From Arthrobacter sp. Soil736 (GTDB lineage Bacteria; Actinomycetota; Actinomycetes; Actinomycetales; Micrococcaceae), in NCBI RefSeq assembly GCF_001428005.1, contig NZ_LMSB01000074.1, positions 464 through 64,463 of the forward strand: a DNA stretch of 64,000 nucleotides, given 5' to 3'. Of this stretch, positions 25,318 to 34,428 are shown one piece after another. Both the position numbers and the translations under genes were made by a program. The notes below the pieces were generated by a model, which made no database searches, was not told the origin of the DNA, and saw only the letters and a program-made list of their open reading frames with translations. How positions within the stretch are numbered: position 1 is the stretch's first letter; each line of letters begins with the position of its first letter.

Positions 25318-27411
25318 GTGTCAGCAGCGAGAACGACGGACCCGCCGCACCAGGAACCGGATCACGAGTCACACCGGGAAACGCGGGCTGCCCGGGTGAA
25401 GGCCAAGGCGGGGTACCGCCCCGAGGTCCAGGGCCTCCGCGCCCTGGCCGTGCTCATGGTGGTCACGTACCACGTGTGGCTCGGCCGCGTCTCCGGCGGG
25501 GTGGACATCTTCCTGCTGATTTCAGCGTTCCTGCTGACCCTGTCGTTCGTGCGGAAAGTGGAGAGCGGCAAGCCGCTTCGCCTGGTGAGCCACTGGCTGC
25601 ACCTCTTCAAACGGCTGATTCCCGCTGCCGTTGTGGTGATCCTTGGCGTTCTTGCGGGCACCTGGCTGGTCATCCCGCAGAGCCGCTGGCCCGACGTCCT
25701 CAATGAGGCCTGGGCCTCCCTGCTCTACCGGCAGAACTGGCTGCTGGCGGAAACCGCCGTGGACTACTACGCCCAGGACCACGCCGGGGCCAGTCCGCTG
25801 CAGCACTTCTGGTCCTTGTCCATCCAGGGCCAGGTCTTCATTCTCTGGCCCCTCATCTTCGCCGGCGCCGGCCTGGTGTGGCGGATTTTGCAGCGCAGCC
25901 GGAACGTCAGTTACCGGCTGGTCCTGATGGTCGCCTTCAGCGGCATCTTCATCGCCTCACTCATCTTCTCGGTCGACCAGACCGCCACGAACCAGGCCTA
26001 CGCATACTTTGACACCCGGACCCGGCTCTGGGAGTTCGCACTGGGATCCCTTCTGGCGCTGTCGCTGCCCTATGTGAAGCCCGGCAAGGCCCTCCGCGTG
26101 GTGCTGGGATGGGCGGGGCTTGCGGCCATGATCTCCTGCGGCCTGGTGCTCACGGTCGACCGGTCCTTCCCCGGCTTCATTGCGCTGTGGCCCACACTGG
26201 CGGCGGCGGCCATCATCGTTGCCGGCCAGAGCGGCAGCCGGTACGGCGTGGACCGTCTCCTGAGCTCGAAGCCCCTGGTGGCACTCGGGGACAACTCCTA
26301 CGCCTTGTACCTGTGGCATTGGCCAATCCTGGTATTTGCGCTGGCCGGCACCGGAATCGTCGCCCCCAACCTCGTCCAGGGCCTGGCGATCGTGGCCGCC
26401 TCGGTGGTGCTGGCCGTGCTGACCACCCGCTTCGTGGAAAAACCGCTGCGTGAATGGCACTGGCCGCAGCTGCGGGCCTGGCGCACCGCCGTCGTGATTG
26501 TTGCCTGCGGTGCCCTGCTGGCCGGTCCCGTTGCCGTCTGGCAGACGCGCCTGACCGCGGACGAAGCGGCGGCCGCCGCGCAGCCGCGGGAGCTGACGCC
26601 GGGTGCGGCCGCGCTGGCGCCGGAAAACGCCGGCAAGCCCACTCCCGAGGCCACCGTGATTCCGGCACCTGCCGCCATGAAGAACGAGTGGGCGGACATC
26701 GACGGACTGTGCACGGACGGCAACGTACCCAGCGACCCGCTGCTCAGCGGGTGCCTGCAGAACAGCAGGCCGGACAAAGTGAGGAAGCGCATTGTGGTGC
26801 TCGGCGACTCCCACGCCCAGCAGTACATGGCCGCACTCGGCCCTATCGCCAAGGCACACGGCTGGGAAGTGGTGACGCTGCTGAAAGGCAACTGCCGGTT
26901 CGGTGCCGAATCGCCGGAGCGCGACGCCGACTGCAACGCCTTCAACAAGGCCAGCGCGGCCTACGTGATGGAGCACAAGCCCGATGCCGTGTTTACGGTG
27001 GCGTCCCTGACGCACAAGGAAGCGCCCTTCGAGACCGAAGTGCCCGGATACCTCGACGGCATCCGGCCGTTCACCGAAGCGGGCATGGATGTCGTGGGAA
27101 TCCGCGACAACCCGCGCTTCAGCATCAACATGCCCGAATGCGTCCAGAAGCACGGCGCCGAGGCACCGGAGTGCAACGCGCCGCTGGGCGAGTCCCTCGC
27201 GGACACATCGCCGCTGGACGCTTACAGGGGCAGGGTGGACGGCCTGCACCTGATGGACATGAGCGACTTCATCTGCTCCAGCGGCATCTGCCCGGCGGTG
27301 GTGGGCAATGTGTACGTCTACAAGGACGACAACCACCTCACGAAGACGTATGTGCAGTCGATGATCCCGATGTTCGAAAAGCGCCTCCTCGCCACCACGG
27401 GCTGGAAATAG
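25318..27411 (+). CDS. Acyltransferase-3 / SGNH fusion (OafA/YrhL-like)
   Basis: 697 residues. N-terminal acyltransferase-3 domain with about ten membrane helices, opening YRPEVQGLRALAVLMVVTYH (the conserved RxxxR-like and His region) and continuing SGGVDIFLLISAF. C-terminal extracytoplasmic SGNH-type domain with VVLGDSHAQQYM (GDSH block) and DDNHLTKTY (DxxH block). Such proteins O-acetylate cell-surface polymers. GTG 25318 is chosen since AAAGG lies 5 nt upstream; the frame is open earlier, through the groEL terminator. The acceptor polymer is unknown. Confidence 0.88.
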   Translation: MSAARTTDPPHQEPDHESHRETRAARVKAKAGYRPEVQGLRALAVLMVVTYHVWLGRVSGGVDIFLLISAFLLTLSFVRKVESGKPLRLVSHWLHLFKRLIPAAVVVILGVLAGTWLVIPQSRWPDVLNEAWASLLYRQNWLLAETAVDYYAQDHAGASPLQHFWSLSIQGQVFILWPLIFAGAGLVWRILQRSRNVSYRLVLMVAFSGIFIASLIFSVDQTATNQAYAYFDTRTRLWEFALGSLLALSLPYVKPGKALRVVLGWAGLAAMISCGLVLTVDRSFPGFIALWPTLAAAAIIVAGQSGSRYGVDRLLSSKPLVALGDNSYALYLWHWPILVFALAGTGIVAPNLVQGLAIVAASVVLAVLTTRFVEKPLREWHWPQLRAWRTAVVIVACGALLAGPVAVWQTRLTADEAAAAAQPRELTPGAAALAPENAGKPTPEATVIPAPAAMKNEWADIDGLCTDGNVPSDPLLSGCLQNSRPDKVRKRIVVLGDSHAQQYMAALGPIAKAHGWEVVTLLKGNCRFGAESPERDADCNAFNKASAAYVMEHKPDAVFTVASLTHKEAPFETEVPGYLDGIRPFTEAGMDVVGIRDNPRFSINMPECVQKHGAEAPECNAPLGESLADTSPLDAYRGRVDGLHLMDMSDFICSSGICPAVVGNVYVYKDDNHLTKTYVQSMIPMFEKRLLATTGWK

Positions 27412-27524
27412 CGGCAACGTGGCCACGGCGGCCGCCGGACCCGCGTGCCATTGCTCACATTGCGGTTCCGGAATATGGGGATCGCCGCGGAGGTTCTAGA
27501 ATTTATTCAATACTTCTGCACAGG

Positions 27525-27547
27525 CCAGTCCCGTAATGACGGGCTGG
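27525..27547 (+). promoter_or_regulatory. Hairpin in the guaB leader
   Basis: CCAGTCCCGT and ACGGGCTGG pair around a 4-nt loop with a one-base bulge. It lies about 20 nt after a TAGAAT box (27497-27502) and 55 nt before the guaB ATG, so it falls in the 5' untranslated region. No known riboswitch class is recognised here. Confidence 0.4.
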
Positions 27548-27601
27548 TCATCAGTTGCAACCCCTACCCGTGAACCCATAACCAAGGTAAGAGGCGCACT
27601 C

Positions 27602-29113
27602 ATGACCCAGCCCGAACATGACCCCTTCGGCTTCGTCGGCCTGACGTACGACGACGTCCTGCTGCTTCCCGGCCACACGGACGTCATCCCGTCCGACGCC
27701 GACACGTCCTCCCGGATCTCCAAGCGGATCACCGTCCAGACGCCGCTGCTCTCTGCCGCCATGGACACCGTCACCGAGTCCCGTATGGCGATCGCCATGG
27801 CCCGGCAGGGCGGCCTGGGCGTCGTGCACCGCAACCTCGCCATCGATGACCAGGCCGACCAGGTGGACCGCGTCAAGCGCAGCGAATCCGGCATGATCAC
27901 CAACCCGCTCACCATCCGTCCCGAGGCCACGCTGCAGGAACTCGACGAGCTCTGTGCGCAGTACCGGGTGTCCGGACTTCCCGTCGTCGACGAAGGCAAC
28001 CGGCTCCTGGGCATCGTGACCAACAGGGACACCCGCTTCGTGCCGGAATCGGACTTCCCCCTCCGCCTGGTCAGCGACGTCATGACCAAGATGCCGCTCG
28101 TCACCGGCCACGTCGGGATCAGCCGCGAAGAGGCCTCCCACAAGCTGGCCACCAACAAGATCGAGAAGCTGCCGCTCGTGGACGAGCAGGGCCGGCTCAA
28201 GGGCCTCATCACCACGAAGGACTTCACCAAGGCCGAGCAGTACCCGCTCGCCACGAAGGACGACGAAGGCAGGCTGCGCGTCGGCGCCGCCATCGGTTTC
28301 TTTGGTGACGGCTGGGAACGCGCCATGAAGCTCGTGGACGCCGGCGTTGACGCACTGTTCGTGGACACCGCCAACGGACACTCCCAGGGCGTGCTGGACA
28401 TGATCCGCCGCCTGAAGTCCGATCCCGTCGCGGCGCACGTGGACATCATCGGCGGCCAGGCCGCCACCCGCGAGGGCGCGCAGGCCCTGATTGACGCCGG
28501 CGCCGACGGCATCAAGGTGGGCGTGGGCCCGGGATCGATCTGCACCACCCGTGTGGTGGCCGGTGTGGGCGTTCCCCAGATCACCGCCATCTACGAGTCC
28601 GCCAAGGCGGCCATCCCGGCCGGCGTTCCGCTGATCGCCGACGGCGGCCTCCAGTACTCGGGCGACATCGGCAAGGCGCTGGTCGCCGGCGCCGACACCG
28701 TCATGCTCGGGTCGCTGCTGGCCGGCTGTGACGAGTCCCCGGGCGAGCTGATCTTCGTCAACGGCAAGCAGTTCAAGAGCTACCGCGGCATGGGCTCGCT
28801 GGGCGCCATGCAGTCCCGCGGCAAGAACACGTCCTACTCCAAGGACCGCTACTTCCAGGCCGACGTCTCCGGCGATGACAAGCTCATCCCGGAAGGCATC
28901 GAAGGCCGCGTGGCCTACCGTGGGCCGCTCGCCTCCGTCGCATACCAGCTGGTGGGCGGACTGCGCCAGACCATGTTCTACGTCGGCTCGCCGACCATCG
29001 CCGAGCTGAAGTCCCGCGGCAAGTTCGTGCGGATCACCCCGGCCGGGCTCAAGGAATCGCACCCGCACGACATCCAGATGACGGTCGAGGCCCCGAACTA
29101 CGGTTCACGCTAA
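27602..29113 (+). CDS. guaB: IMP dehydrogenase
   Basis: 503 residues. Oxidises IMP to XMP, the committed step to GMP. The catalytic loop GPGSICTTR has the active Cys at residue 314. Two CBS domains lie between residues ~95 and 215. Start at 27602 is chosen for the standard N-terminus (FGFVGLTYDDVLLLPG) and an AGAGG site upstream. The flap region (KGMGSLGAM-type, here YRGMGSLGAM) is intact. With guaB3 and guaA it makes a purine cluster spread over about 10 kb. Confidence 0.96.
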   Translation: MTQPEHDPFGFVGLTYDDVLLLPGHTDVIPSDADTSSRISKRITVQTPLLSAAMDTVTESRMAIAMARQGGLGVVHRNLAIDDQADQVDRVKRSESGMITNPLTIRPEATLQELDELCAQYRVSGLPVVDEGNRLLGIVTNRDTRFVPESDFPLRLVSDVMTKMPLVTGHVGISREEASHKLATNKIEKLPLVDEQGRLKGLITTKDFTKAEQYPLATKDDEGRLRVGAAIGFFGDGWERAMKLVDAGVDALFVDTANGHSQGVLDMIRRLKSDPVAAHVDIIGGQAATREGAQALIDAGADGIKVGVGPGSICTTRVVAGVGVPQITAIYESAKAAIPAGVPLIADGGLQYSGDIGKALVAGADTVMLGSLLAGCDESPGELIFVNGKQFKSYRGMGSLGAMQSRGKNTSYSKDRYFQADVSGDDKLIPEGIEGRVAYRGPLASVAYQLVGGLRQTMFYVGSPTIAELKSRGKFVRITPAGLKESHPHDIQMTVEAPNYGSR

Positions 29114-29119
29114 GCACCA

Positions 29120-29226
29120 CCGCTGGTTGAGCTTGGGGCCACGACCGCCAGGTTCCCTGACCGAGCTTGCGAGGTTAGGGAGCGGGTGGGGAGTGAAACC
29201 TGGATTTCGACAAGCTCAATCAGCGG
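29120..29226. repeat. 107-bp nested foldback element
   Basis: Outer 16-bp arms (CCGCTGGTTGAGCTTG at 29120-29135, partner 29211-29226, one mismatch) enclose CCAGGTT/AACCTGG and TCCCTGACC/GGTTAGGGA pairs, with a further GAGCTTGCGA at the centre. The element fills the guaB-ABC gap and ends before the ABC promoter. It resembles the GAGCTTGTCGAAA-type dispersed foldbacks known to me from Micrococcaceae and related genomes; it could be a mobile repeat or a terminator. Confidence 0.65.
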
Positions 29227-29253
29227 CGCCCCGTGCAGGACTAGGCTGAATCC

Positions 29254-31107
29254 ATGTCCCAACCACGGCACCCAGCCGAGCTGAATCCGAAAAAGGAACC
29301 CCAGCGGCGGCTCGCCCTGAAGCCCTACGCCCGAGCCGTGGCGCAGGTGCTCAGGGTCAGTTTCCGGGCCTCGCCCGGGGCTGTGGTCATGAAGGTGGCC
29401 GGCTCGCTGATCTCGGCGCTGCTGCCGCTCGTCACCACGTACTTCGCCGCGCTCACCACCACGGCGTTGGCCGCGGCCTACACGGGCGACGCCGCTGCGG
29501 GCCAGCAGGCGATTGTCTATGTCATCATCACGGCTGCCCTCGGCCTTTTCTGGGGCGGATTCAGCAGCGTGGACCGCTACATCCAGCAGCTGATGAGCTT
29601 CAAGGTGGGCGCCATCGTCGGTGACCTCATGTATGAGCGGTTCCTCGCCCTGGAGTTCTGGCGCTACGACGACAAGGAAACTGTCGACCTTTACGACCGC
29701 GCCAAGCGATTCTCCGACTCCTACGCCAGGGTCCTGGACCGGATCGCCGCAATCTTCACGCAGCTGGTCTCGGTCATCCTGGCCATCGGCGCGCTCCTGC
29801 TCGTGAGCTGGTGGATCGCCGTGATCGTGCTGGTGGCGATCGTGCCGAGCGTCTACCTGCAGTTCAAGCTCTCCCGCGAGCAGATTGCCCACTGGAACAC
29901 CCAGGTGGACTCACGCCGCCAGCGCCGCATGATCGAAACCAACCTGCTCCGGCCCCAGCACATCGCTGAAATGCGGCTGTACGGGATCGTCGGATACCTC
30001 ATGGAGTTACGTTCGAGGCTGCGCGAGGCCGACGAGCGGCGCAGGCTCGACTTCCAGAAGCGCTACATTCCCAAGCAGCTCGCGGCGGACGCCCTGCAAT
30101 ACGGCGCGGAAGTCGTGTCACTGATCTGGGTGGTGGGACAGATTATCGCGCGCGCCCAGCCGGTGGGCCAGTTCCTCTATGTGCAGCAGATCGTCAGCCG
30201 TGCCCTGTCCACCGCCAACAACCTCGTCTCCTCGCTGAGCTCCATCGACGAGGACCTCGCGAACCTCAAGGACTACGAGCTGTTCATGGCGCTGCCGGTG
30301 CACTCCGACCATTCGCCGCCCGTCCTGGGGGCGCCGAGAACGGTCGAGCTGCGCGATATCCGCTTCACGTACACGGGCAGCGAACTGGAGGTCATTAAGG
30401 GCATTTCGCTGACCATCCGGGAAGGTCAGCACATCGCGATCGTGGGGGAGAACGGTGCCGGCAAGTCCACCCTGATCCGGATCCTCGCCGGGCTGTACCG
30501 GCCCGATTCGGGACAGGTGATGCTCGACGGCGTGGACCTCGCCGCCGTCGACGTGACTTCCTGGCACCGCCACCTGGCGGTGCTGAGCCAGGAATTCCTG
30601 AAGTACGAGTTCGCCACCGCCGCGGAAAACATCTTCTTCGGCGATGTCGACGCCCCGCGGGACGACGGCCGTATCCGCACGGCGGCCGCGGACGCCGAGG
30701 CGCTGGACTTCATCAACAAGCTGCCCAACGGCCTGGACAACCATGTGAGCAACTGGATGGAGGACCCGCGCGGACGCAAGGGCAGCGGACTGTCGGGCGG
30801 CCAGTGGCAGCGGCTGGCCATGGCCCGGAACTTCTACCGGAACGCGTCCTTCATGGTGATGGACGAGCCCACCTCCGCCATTGACGCCCTCGCCGAGCAC
30901 CGGATCTTCAGCCGGCTTTTCGCCGACCGGAGCAGCACCATCATCGCCATCAGCCACCGCCTCGCGACGATCGAGAAGGCCGACATCGTGTACATGCTGG
31001 AGGACGGAAGGGTAGTCGAACAGGGCACGCACAAGGAGCTCGTGGCTCTGCGTGGCCGCTACTTCAGGATGTTCGAATCCCAGCTAAGCGTGGACGAGGG
31101 AGTCTGA
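29254..31107 (+). CDS. ABC transporter, fused permease-ATPase (exporter type)
   Basis: 617 residues. Six-helix membrane domain (residues ~45-330) followed by an ATPase domain with Walker A GENGAGKST (about residue 398), signature LSGGQ (with preceding GRKGSG), Walker B FMVMDEPTS and the switch His in ISHRLATIE. Type IV exporters act as homo- or heterodimers; no partner half-transporter is adjacent, so a homodimer is possible. The substrate is unknown. Leaderless (TAGGCT, 6 nt). Confidence 0.9.
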   Translation: MSQPRHPAELNPKKEPQRRLALKPYARAVAQVLRVSFRASPGAVVMKVAGSLISALLPLVTTYFAALTTTALAAAYTGDAAAGQQAIVYVIITAALGLFWGGFSSVDRYIQQLMSFKVGAIVGDLMYERFLALEFWRYDDKETVDLYDRAKRFSDSYARVLDRIAAIFTQLVSVILAIGALLLVSWWIAVIVLVAIVPSVYLQFKLSREQIAHWNTQVDSRRQRRMIETNLLRPQHIAEMRLYGIVGYLMELRSRLREADERRRLDFQKRYIPKQLAADALQYGAEVVSLIWVVGQIIARAQPVGQFLYVQQIVSRALSTANNLVSSLSSIDEDLANLKDYELFMALPVHSDHSPPVLGAPRTVELRDIRFTYTGSELEVIKGISLTIREGQHIAIVGENGAGKSTLIRILAGLYRPDSGQVMLDGVDLAAVDVTSWHRHLAVLSQEFLKYEFATAAENIFFGDVDAPRDDGRIRTAAADAEALDFINKLPNGLDNHVSNWMEDPRGRKGSGLSGGQWQRLAMARNFYRNASFMVMDEPTSAIDALAEHRIFSRLFADRSSTIIAISHRLATIEKADIVYMLEDGRVVEQGTHKELVALRGRYFRMFESQLSVDEGV

Positions 31108-31257
31108 CGGCGGCTTCCGGAGCGGGTGCGCGGTGATCCCCGTGTCGATCACGGCCACGGTAACGCCGGTTCCCGTGGCAACGTCCCAGGCTGCTTTCTC
31201 GCATCGGGCACAGGGGAGCCCGAAGTTGGGTGGAGTGAAAAGAGGCCACCTGGCGTG
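31084..31257 (-). pseudogene. Relic of a subtilisin-family (S8) protease
   Basis: Read on the minus strand, 31107-31200 encodes AAWDVATGTGVTVAVIDTGI followed by TAHP, the N-terminal catalytic block of subtilases including the Asp of the catalytic triad (VIDTG). No start, and no His or Ser block, remains: the frame is stopped at 31258-31260 upstream, and runs into a stop at 31084-31086 inside the ABC gene's end. It shows that this 300-bp gap once held, or received, part of a secreted protease gene. The rest of the gap to 31406 holds only the upstream region of guaB3. Confidence 0.7.
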
Positions 31258-31406
31258 TCAGCCGGTAACCGAGAGCTAACTTAGGTCTATTTTCAGGTTC
31301 TGTAAACCATTGACAAAAGCGGTCAAGAGAGTGTGGACTGTCAGTTCCTGCCTGCCCCGCCTGGCCGTCATCGGCCGCAACCCGCAAGGTCAAGTAAAGT
31401 GGTCAC

Positions 31407-32543
31407 GTGACTTACGAGATTGAGATTGGCCGTGGCAAGCGTGGGCGTCGTGCCTACTCCCTGGATGACATCGCGATCGTCCCCAACCGTCGTACGCGTG
31501 ACCCCAAGGACGTCTCCGTCTCGTGGCAGATCGATGCCTACAAGTTCGACATGCCCGTCATTGCCGCACCAATGGATTCGGCCATGTCGCCCGCGACCGC
31601 CATCGCGCTGGGGCGCCTCGGCGGACTCGGCGTCCTTGACCTCGAGGGCCTCTGGACCCGGTATGAGGATCCGCAGTCCGTGCTGGACCAGATCGCCGCG
31701 CTTGAGGACGAGACCAACAGCCCCGCAGTCACCCGCCGGATGCAGGAGCTCTACCAGGCGCCCATCCAGCCGGACCTGATCACCTCCCGCCTCGCGGAAA
31801 TCCGGGCCGCGGGCGTCACCGTGGCAGGTTCCCTCACTCCGCAGCGCACCCAGGAGCACTACAAGACCGTGCTGGCGGCCGGCGTCGACATCTTCGTGAT
31901 CCGCGGAACCACCGTCTCCGCTGAGCACGTTTCGAAAGACCACGAACCGCTGAACCTGAAGCAGTTCATCTATGAACTCGACGTCCCCGTCATCGTGGGC
32001 GGCGCCGCCGGCTACACTCCGGCGCTGCACCTGATGCGCACCGGCGCGGCCGGCGTGCTGGTCGGCTTCGGCGGCGGCGCCACCACCACCACACGCCGGG
32101 CGCTGGGCATCCACTCGCCCATGGCGTCCGCCATTTCCGACGTCGCCGCCGCCCGCCGCGACTACATGGACGAGTCCGGCGGACGCTACGTGCATGTGAT
32201 TGCCGACGGCGGCATGGGCGCCTCGGGCGACATCGTCAAGGCCATCGCCATGGGAGCCGACGCCGTCATGCTCGGCAGCGCCCTGGCTCGGGCCGAAGAG
32301 GCGCCGGGCAAGGGCTGGCACTGGGGCCAGGAGGCTCACCACCTGGAGCTTCCCCGCGGCGACAGGGTCAATGTCGGCACCGTGGGCCCGCTGGAGGAAG
32401 TGCTCTTCGGCCCCGGACACCACACCAACGGCACCTCCAACCTCATCGGTGCGCTGCGGCGCTCCATGGCCACCACCGGCTACTCCGACCTGAAGGCATT
32501 CCAGCGGGTCGACGTCGTGGTGTCGCCCTACGCGGGCAACTGA
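31407..32543 (+). CDS. guaB3: GuaB3-type IMP dehydrogenase-family protein
   Basis: 378 residues, TIM barrel without CBS domains. YSLDDIAIVPNRRTRDP at the start and VIADGGMGASGDIVKA are typical of the actinobacterial GuaB3 group. At the position of the IMPDH catalytic loop (GPGSICTTR) it reads GFGGGATTTTR, so the catalytic Cys is not present. Activity may therefore differ from GuaB or be absent. Leaderless GTG (TAAAGT, 6 nt); a TTGACA box lies further up at 31310-31315. Confidence 0.88.
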   Translation: MTYEIEIGRGKRGRRAYSLDDIAIVPNRRTRDPKDVSVSWQIDAYKFDMPVIAAPMDSAMSPATAIALGRLGGLGVLDLEGLWTRYEDPQSVLDQIAALEDETNSPAVTRRMQELYQAPIQPDLITSRLAEIRAAGVTVAGSLTPQRTQEHYKTVLAAGVDIFVIRGTTVSAEHVSKDHEPLNLKQFIYELDVPVIVGGAAGYTPALHLMRTGAAGVLVGFGGGATTTTRRALGIHSPMASAISDVAAARRDYMDESGGRYVHVIADGGMGASGDIVKAIAMGADAVMLGSALARAEEAPGKGWHWGQEAHHLELPRGDRVNVGTVGPLEEVLFGPGHHTNGTSNLIGALRRSMATTGYSDLKAFQRVDVVVSPYAGN

Positions 32544-32577
32544 CCCTTGCGCCGCTGACGCACCCTGCCCATCCGCG

Positions 32578-32610
32578 GACGTTGGAAGTAGTCTAAGGAA
32601 CTACAACGTC
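32578..32610. promoter_or_regulatory. Dyad upstream of glpD
   Basis: GACGTTG (32578-32584) and CAACGTC (32604-32610) form 7-bp perfect arms, with GTAGT and ACTAC nested inside. A TAGTCT box lies between. It sits about 20 bp before the glpD ATG and may be an operator for a glycerol regulator or a leader hairpin. Confidence 0.4.
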
Positions 32611-32630
32611 GGCGAGGATGGAGGCCTGTC

Positions 32631-34382
32631 ATGACCGGTTTTGCTGCAGGTGCAGAGGCGAACAAGGGAGCGTTGGGCCCCGAGGCACGGGAGGCTTCGC
32701 TCGCGGCGCTCAAGGCCACCACGGAGCCAGGCAAGGAACTGGACATCCTCGTCGTCGGCGGCGGGATCGTGGGGACCGGCGCGGCCCTCGACGCCGTGAC
32801 CCGCGGCCTGAACGTGGGCATCGTGGAGGCAAGCGACTGGGCGGCGGGGACGTCGTCGCGCTCCTCCAAGCTGATTCACGGAGGCCTCCGCTACCTCGAA
32901 ATGCTTGACTTCGGGCTCGTGAAGGAGGCGCTGCACGAACGCGGCTTGCTCCTTTCTGAAATTGCGCCGCACCTGGCGCGGCCCGTGCCGTTCCTCTATC
33001 CGCTGACCAAGCCGTTCCTGGAACGCCCCTACATCGGGGCGGGCATCGCGTTGTACGACATCATGTCCATCTCCGGCGGCCACAAGCGCGGCGTGCCCTT
33101 CCACAAGCACCTGACCCGGCGCGGCACACTGCGGGCGGCGCCAAGCCTGAAGGACGACGCCTTCGTGGGCTCCATCCGCTACTACGACGGCCAGGTGGAC
33201 GACGCCAAGTACGTGGCCAACCTCATCCGCACGGCCGCCTATTACGGGGCCCACGCCGTCAATCGAGTGGCCGTGGTGGACTTCCTCCGCGAGGGGGAGC
33301 GCGTTGTGGGGGCCAAGGTGGTCAACCATGAGGACGGCTCCACGTTCAACATCAGGGCCAAGCAGGTGATCAACGCCACGGGCGTCTGGACGGACGAGAC
33401 CCAGGCCATGGTGACCGAGCGCGGCCAGCTCAAGGTCCGTGCCTCCAAGGGGATCCACCTGGTGGTGCCCCGGGACCGCTTCCAGTCAACCGTGGGCCTC
33501 ATCCTGCGCACCGAAAAATCCGTCCTGTTCGTCATCCCGTGGGGACGGCACTGGATCATCGGCACGACGGACACGGACTGGCACCTGGACAAGGCCCACC
33601 CGGCGGCATCGAGCAAGGACATCGACTACCTCCTTGAGCACGTGAACAGGGTCCTCAAGCGTCCGCTCACCCGGGAGGACGTCGAGGGCGTCTACGCCGG
33701 CCTGCGGCCCCTTCTGGCCGGAGAGAACGACTCCACGGCCAAACTGTCCCGCGAACACATCGTGGCCCATCCCGTGCCGGGGCTTGTAGTGGTGGCCGGA
33801 GGCAAGTGGACAACGTACCGGGTCATGGCCAAGGACGCCGTGGATGAAGCCAGCCGCAGCATGGACGAACGCGTCCCCCCCAGCTGCACCGAATCCGTAC
33901 CGCTGCTGGGCGCCACCGGGTTCAAGGCCGCCTGGAACCGCCGCAACCGCACCGCGGAGGAGTCCGGCGTGCACGTGGCGAGGGTTGAGCACCTGCTGAA
34001 CCGTTACGGGTCCATGGCGTCCGAGGTGCTGGCCCTCATCCATGAAAAACCCGAGCTCGCGGAGCCACTGCCCGGGGCCGACGACTACCTGCAGGCCGAG
34101 GCCGTGTACGCGGCGACCCACGAAGGTGCCCGGCACGTCAACGACGTCCTGACCCGCAGGACCCGCATTTCCATTGAGTCGTGGGACCGGGGTGTGTCGG
34201 CTGCGCCGGTTGTCGCTAAGCTTATGGGAGAAATTCTTGGCTGGAGCGATGCGCAGCGGGAAAGCGAAATCAAGCATTACCTTGCGCGGGTGGAAGCCGA
34301 ACGGCTCAGTCAGCAGCAGCCGGACGACGAGTCCGCGGACGCTGCCCGGCTGGGCGTGGAAGACATCGTCCCGTTGCGCTGA
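32631..34382 (+). CDS. glpD: Glycerol-3-phosphate dehydrogenase (FAD-dependent)
   Basis: 583 residues. Oxidises glycerol 3-phosphate to dihydroxyacetone phosphate at the membrane, passing electrons to quinone. FAD motif VVGGGIVGTGAALDAVTRGL near residue 40; SSRSSKLIHGGLRYLE and the C-terminal DAO_C region (ESWDRG) are typical. ATG 32631 follows GGAGG at good spacing. The PTS EIIA-like gene follows 46 bp downstream and is probably co-transcribed. Confidence 0.95.
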   Translation: MTGFAAGAEANKGALGPEAREASLAALKATTEPGKELDILVVGGGIVGTGAALDAVTRGLNVGIVEASDWAAGTSSRSSKLIHGGLRYLEMLDFGLVKEALHERGLLLSEIAPHLARPVPFLYPLTKPFLERPYIGAGIALYDIMSISGGHKRGVPFHKHLTRRGTLRAAPSLKDDAFVGSIRYYDGQVDDAKYVANLIRTAAYYGAHAVNRVAVVDFLREGERVVGAKVVNHEDGSTFNIRAKQVINATGVWTDETQAMVTERGQLKVRASKGIHLVVPRDRFQSTVGLILRTEKSVLFVIPWGRHWIIGTTDTDWHLDKAHPAASSKDIDYLLEHVNRVLKRPLTREDVEGVYAGLRPLLAGENDSTAKLSREHIVAHPVPGLVVVAGGKWTTYRVMAKDAVDEASRSMDERVPPSCTESVPLLGATGFKAAWNRRNRTAEESGVHVARVEHLLNRYGSMASEVLALIHEKPELAEPLPGADDYLQAEAVYAATHEGARHVNDVLTRRTRISIESWDRGVSAAPVVAKLMGEILGWSDAQRESEIKHYLARVEAERLSQQQPDDESADAARLGVEDIVPLR

Positions 34383-34428
34383 GATCACACACCGCCGCGG
34401 ATTCCGGGCCTCACTGAAGGGACACCAC

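Noticed and set aside
27412..27601. Purine riboswitch before guaB
   Set aside because: Only a small bulged hairpin is visible; none of the conserved loop sequences of known purine-sensing RNAs was found.
27551..29068. 505-codon open frame antisense to guaB
   Set aside because: Shadow frame; guaB motifs are on the plus strand.
31064..31393. 109-codon minus-strand gene in the ABC-guaB3 gap
   Set aside because: Arg-rich and unnatural; the natural signal on this strand is the S8 relic in a different frame.
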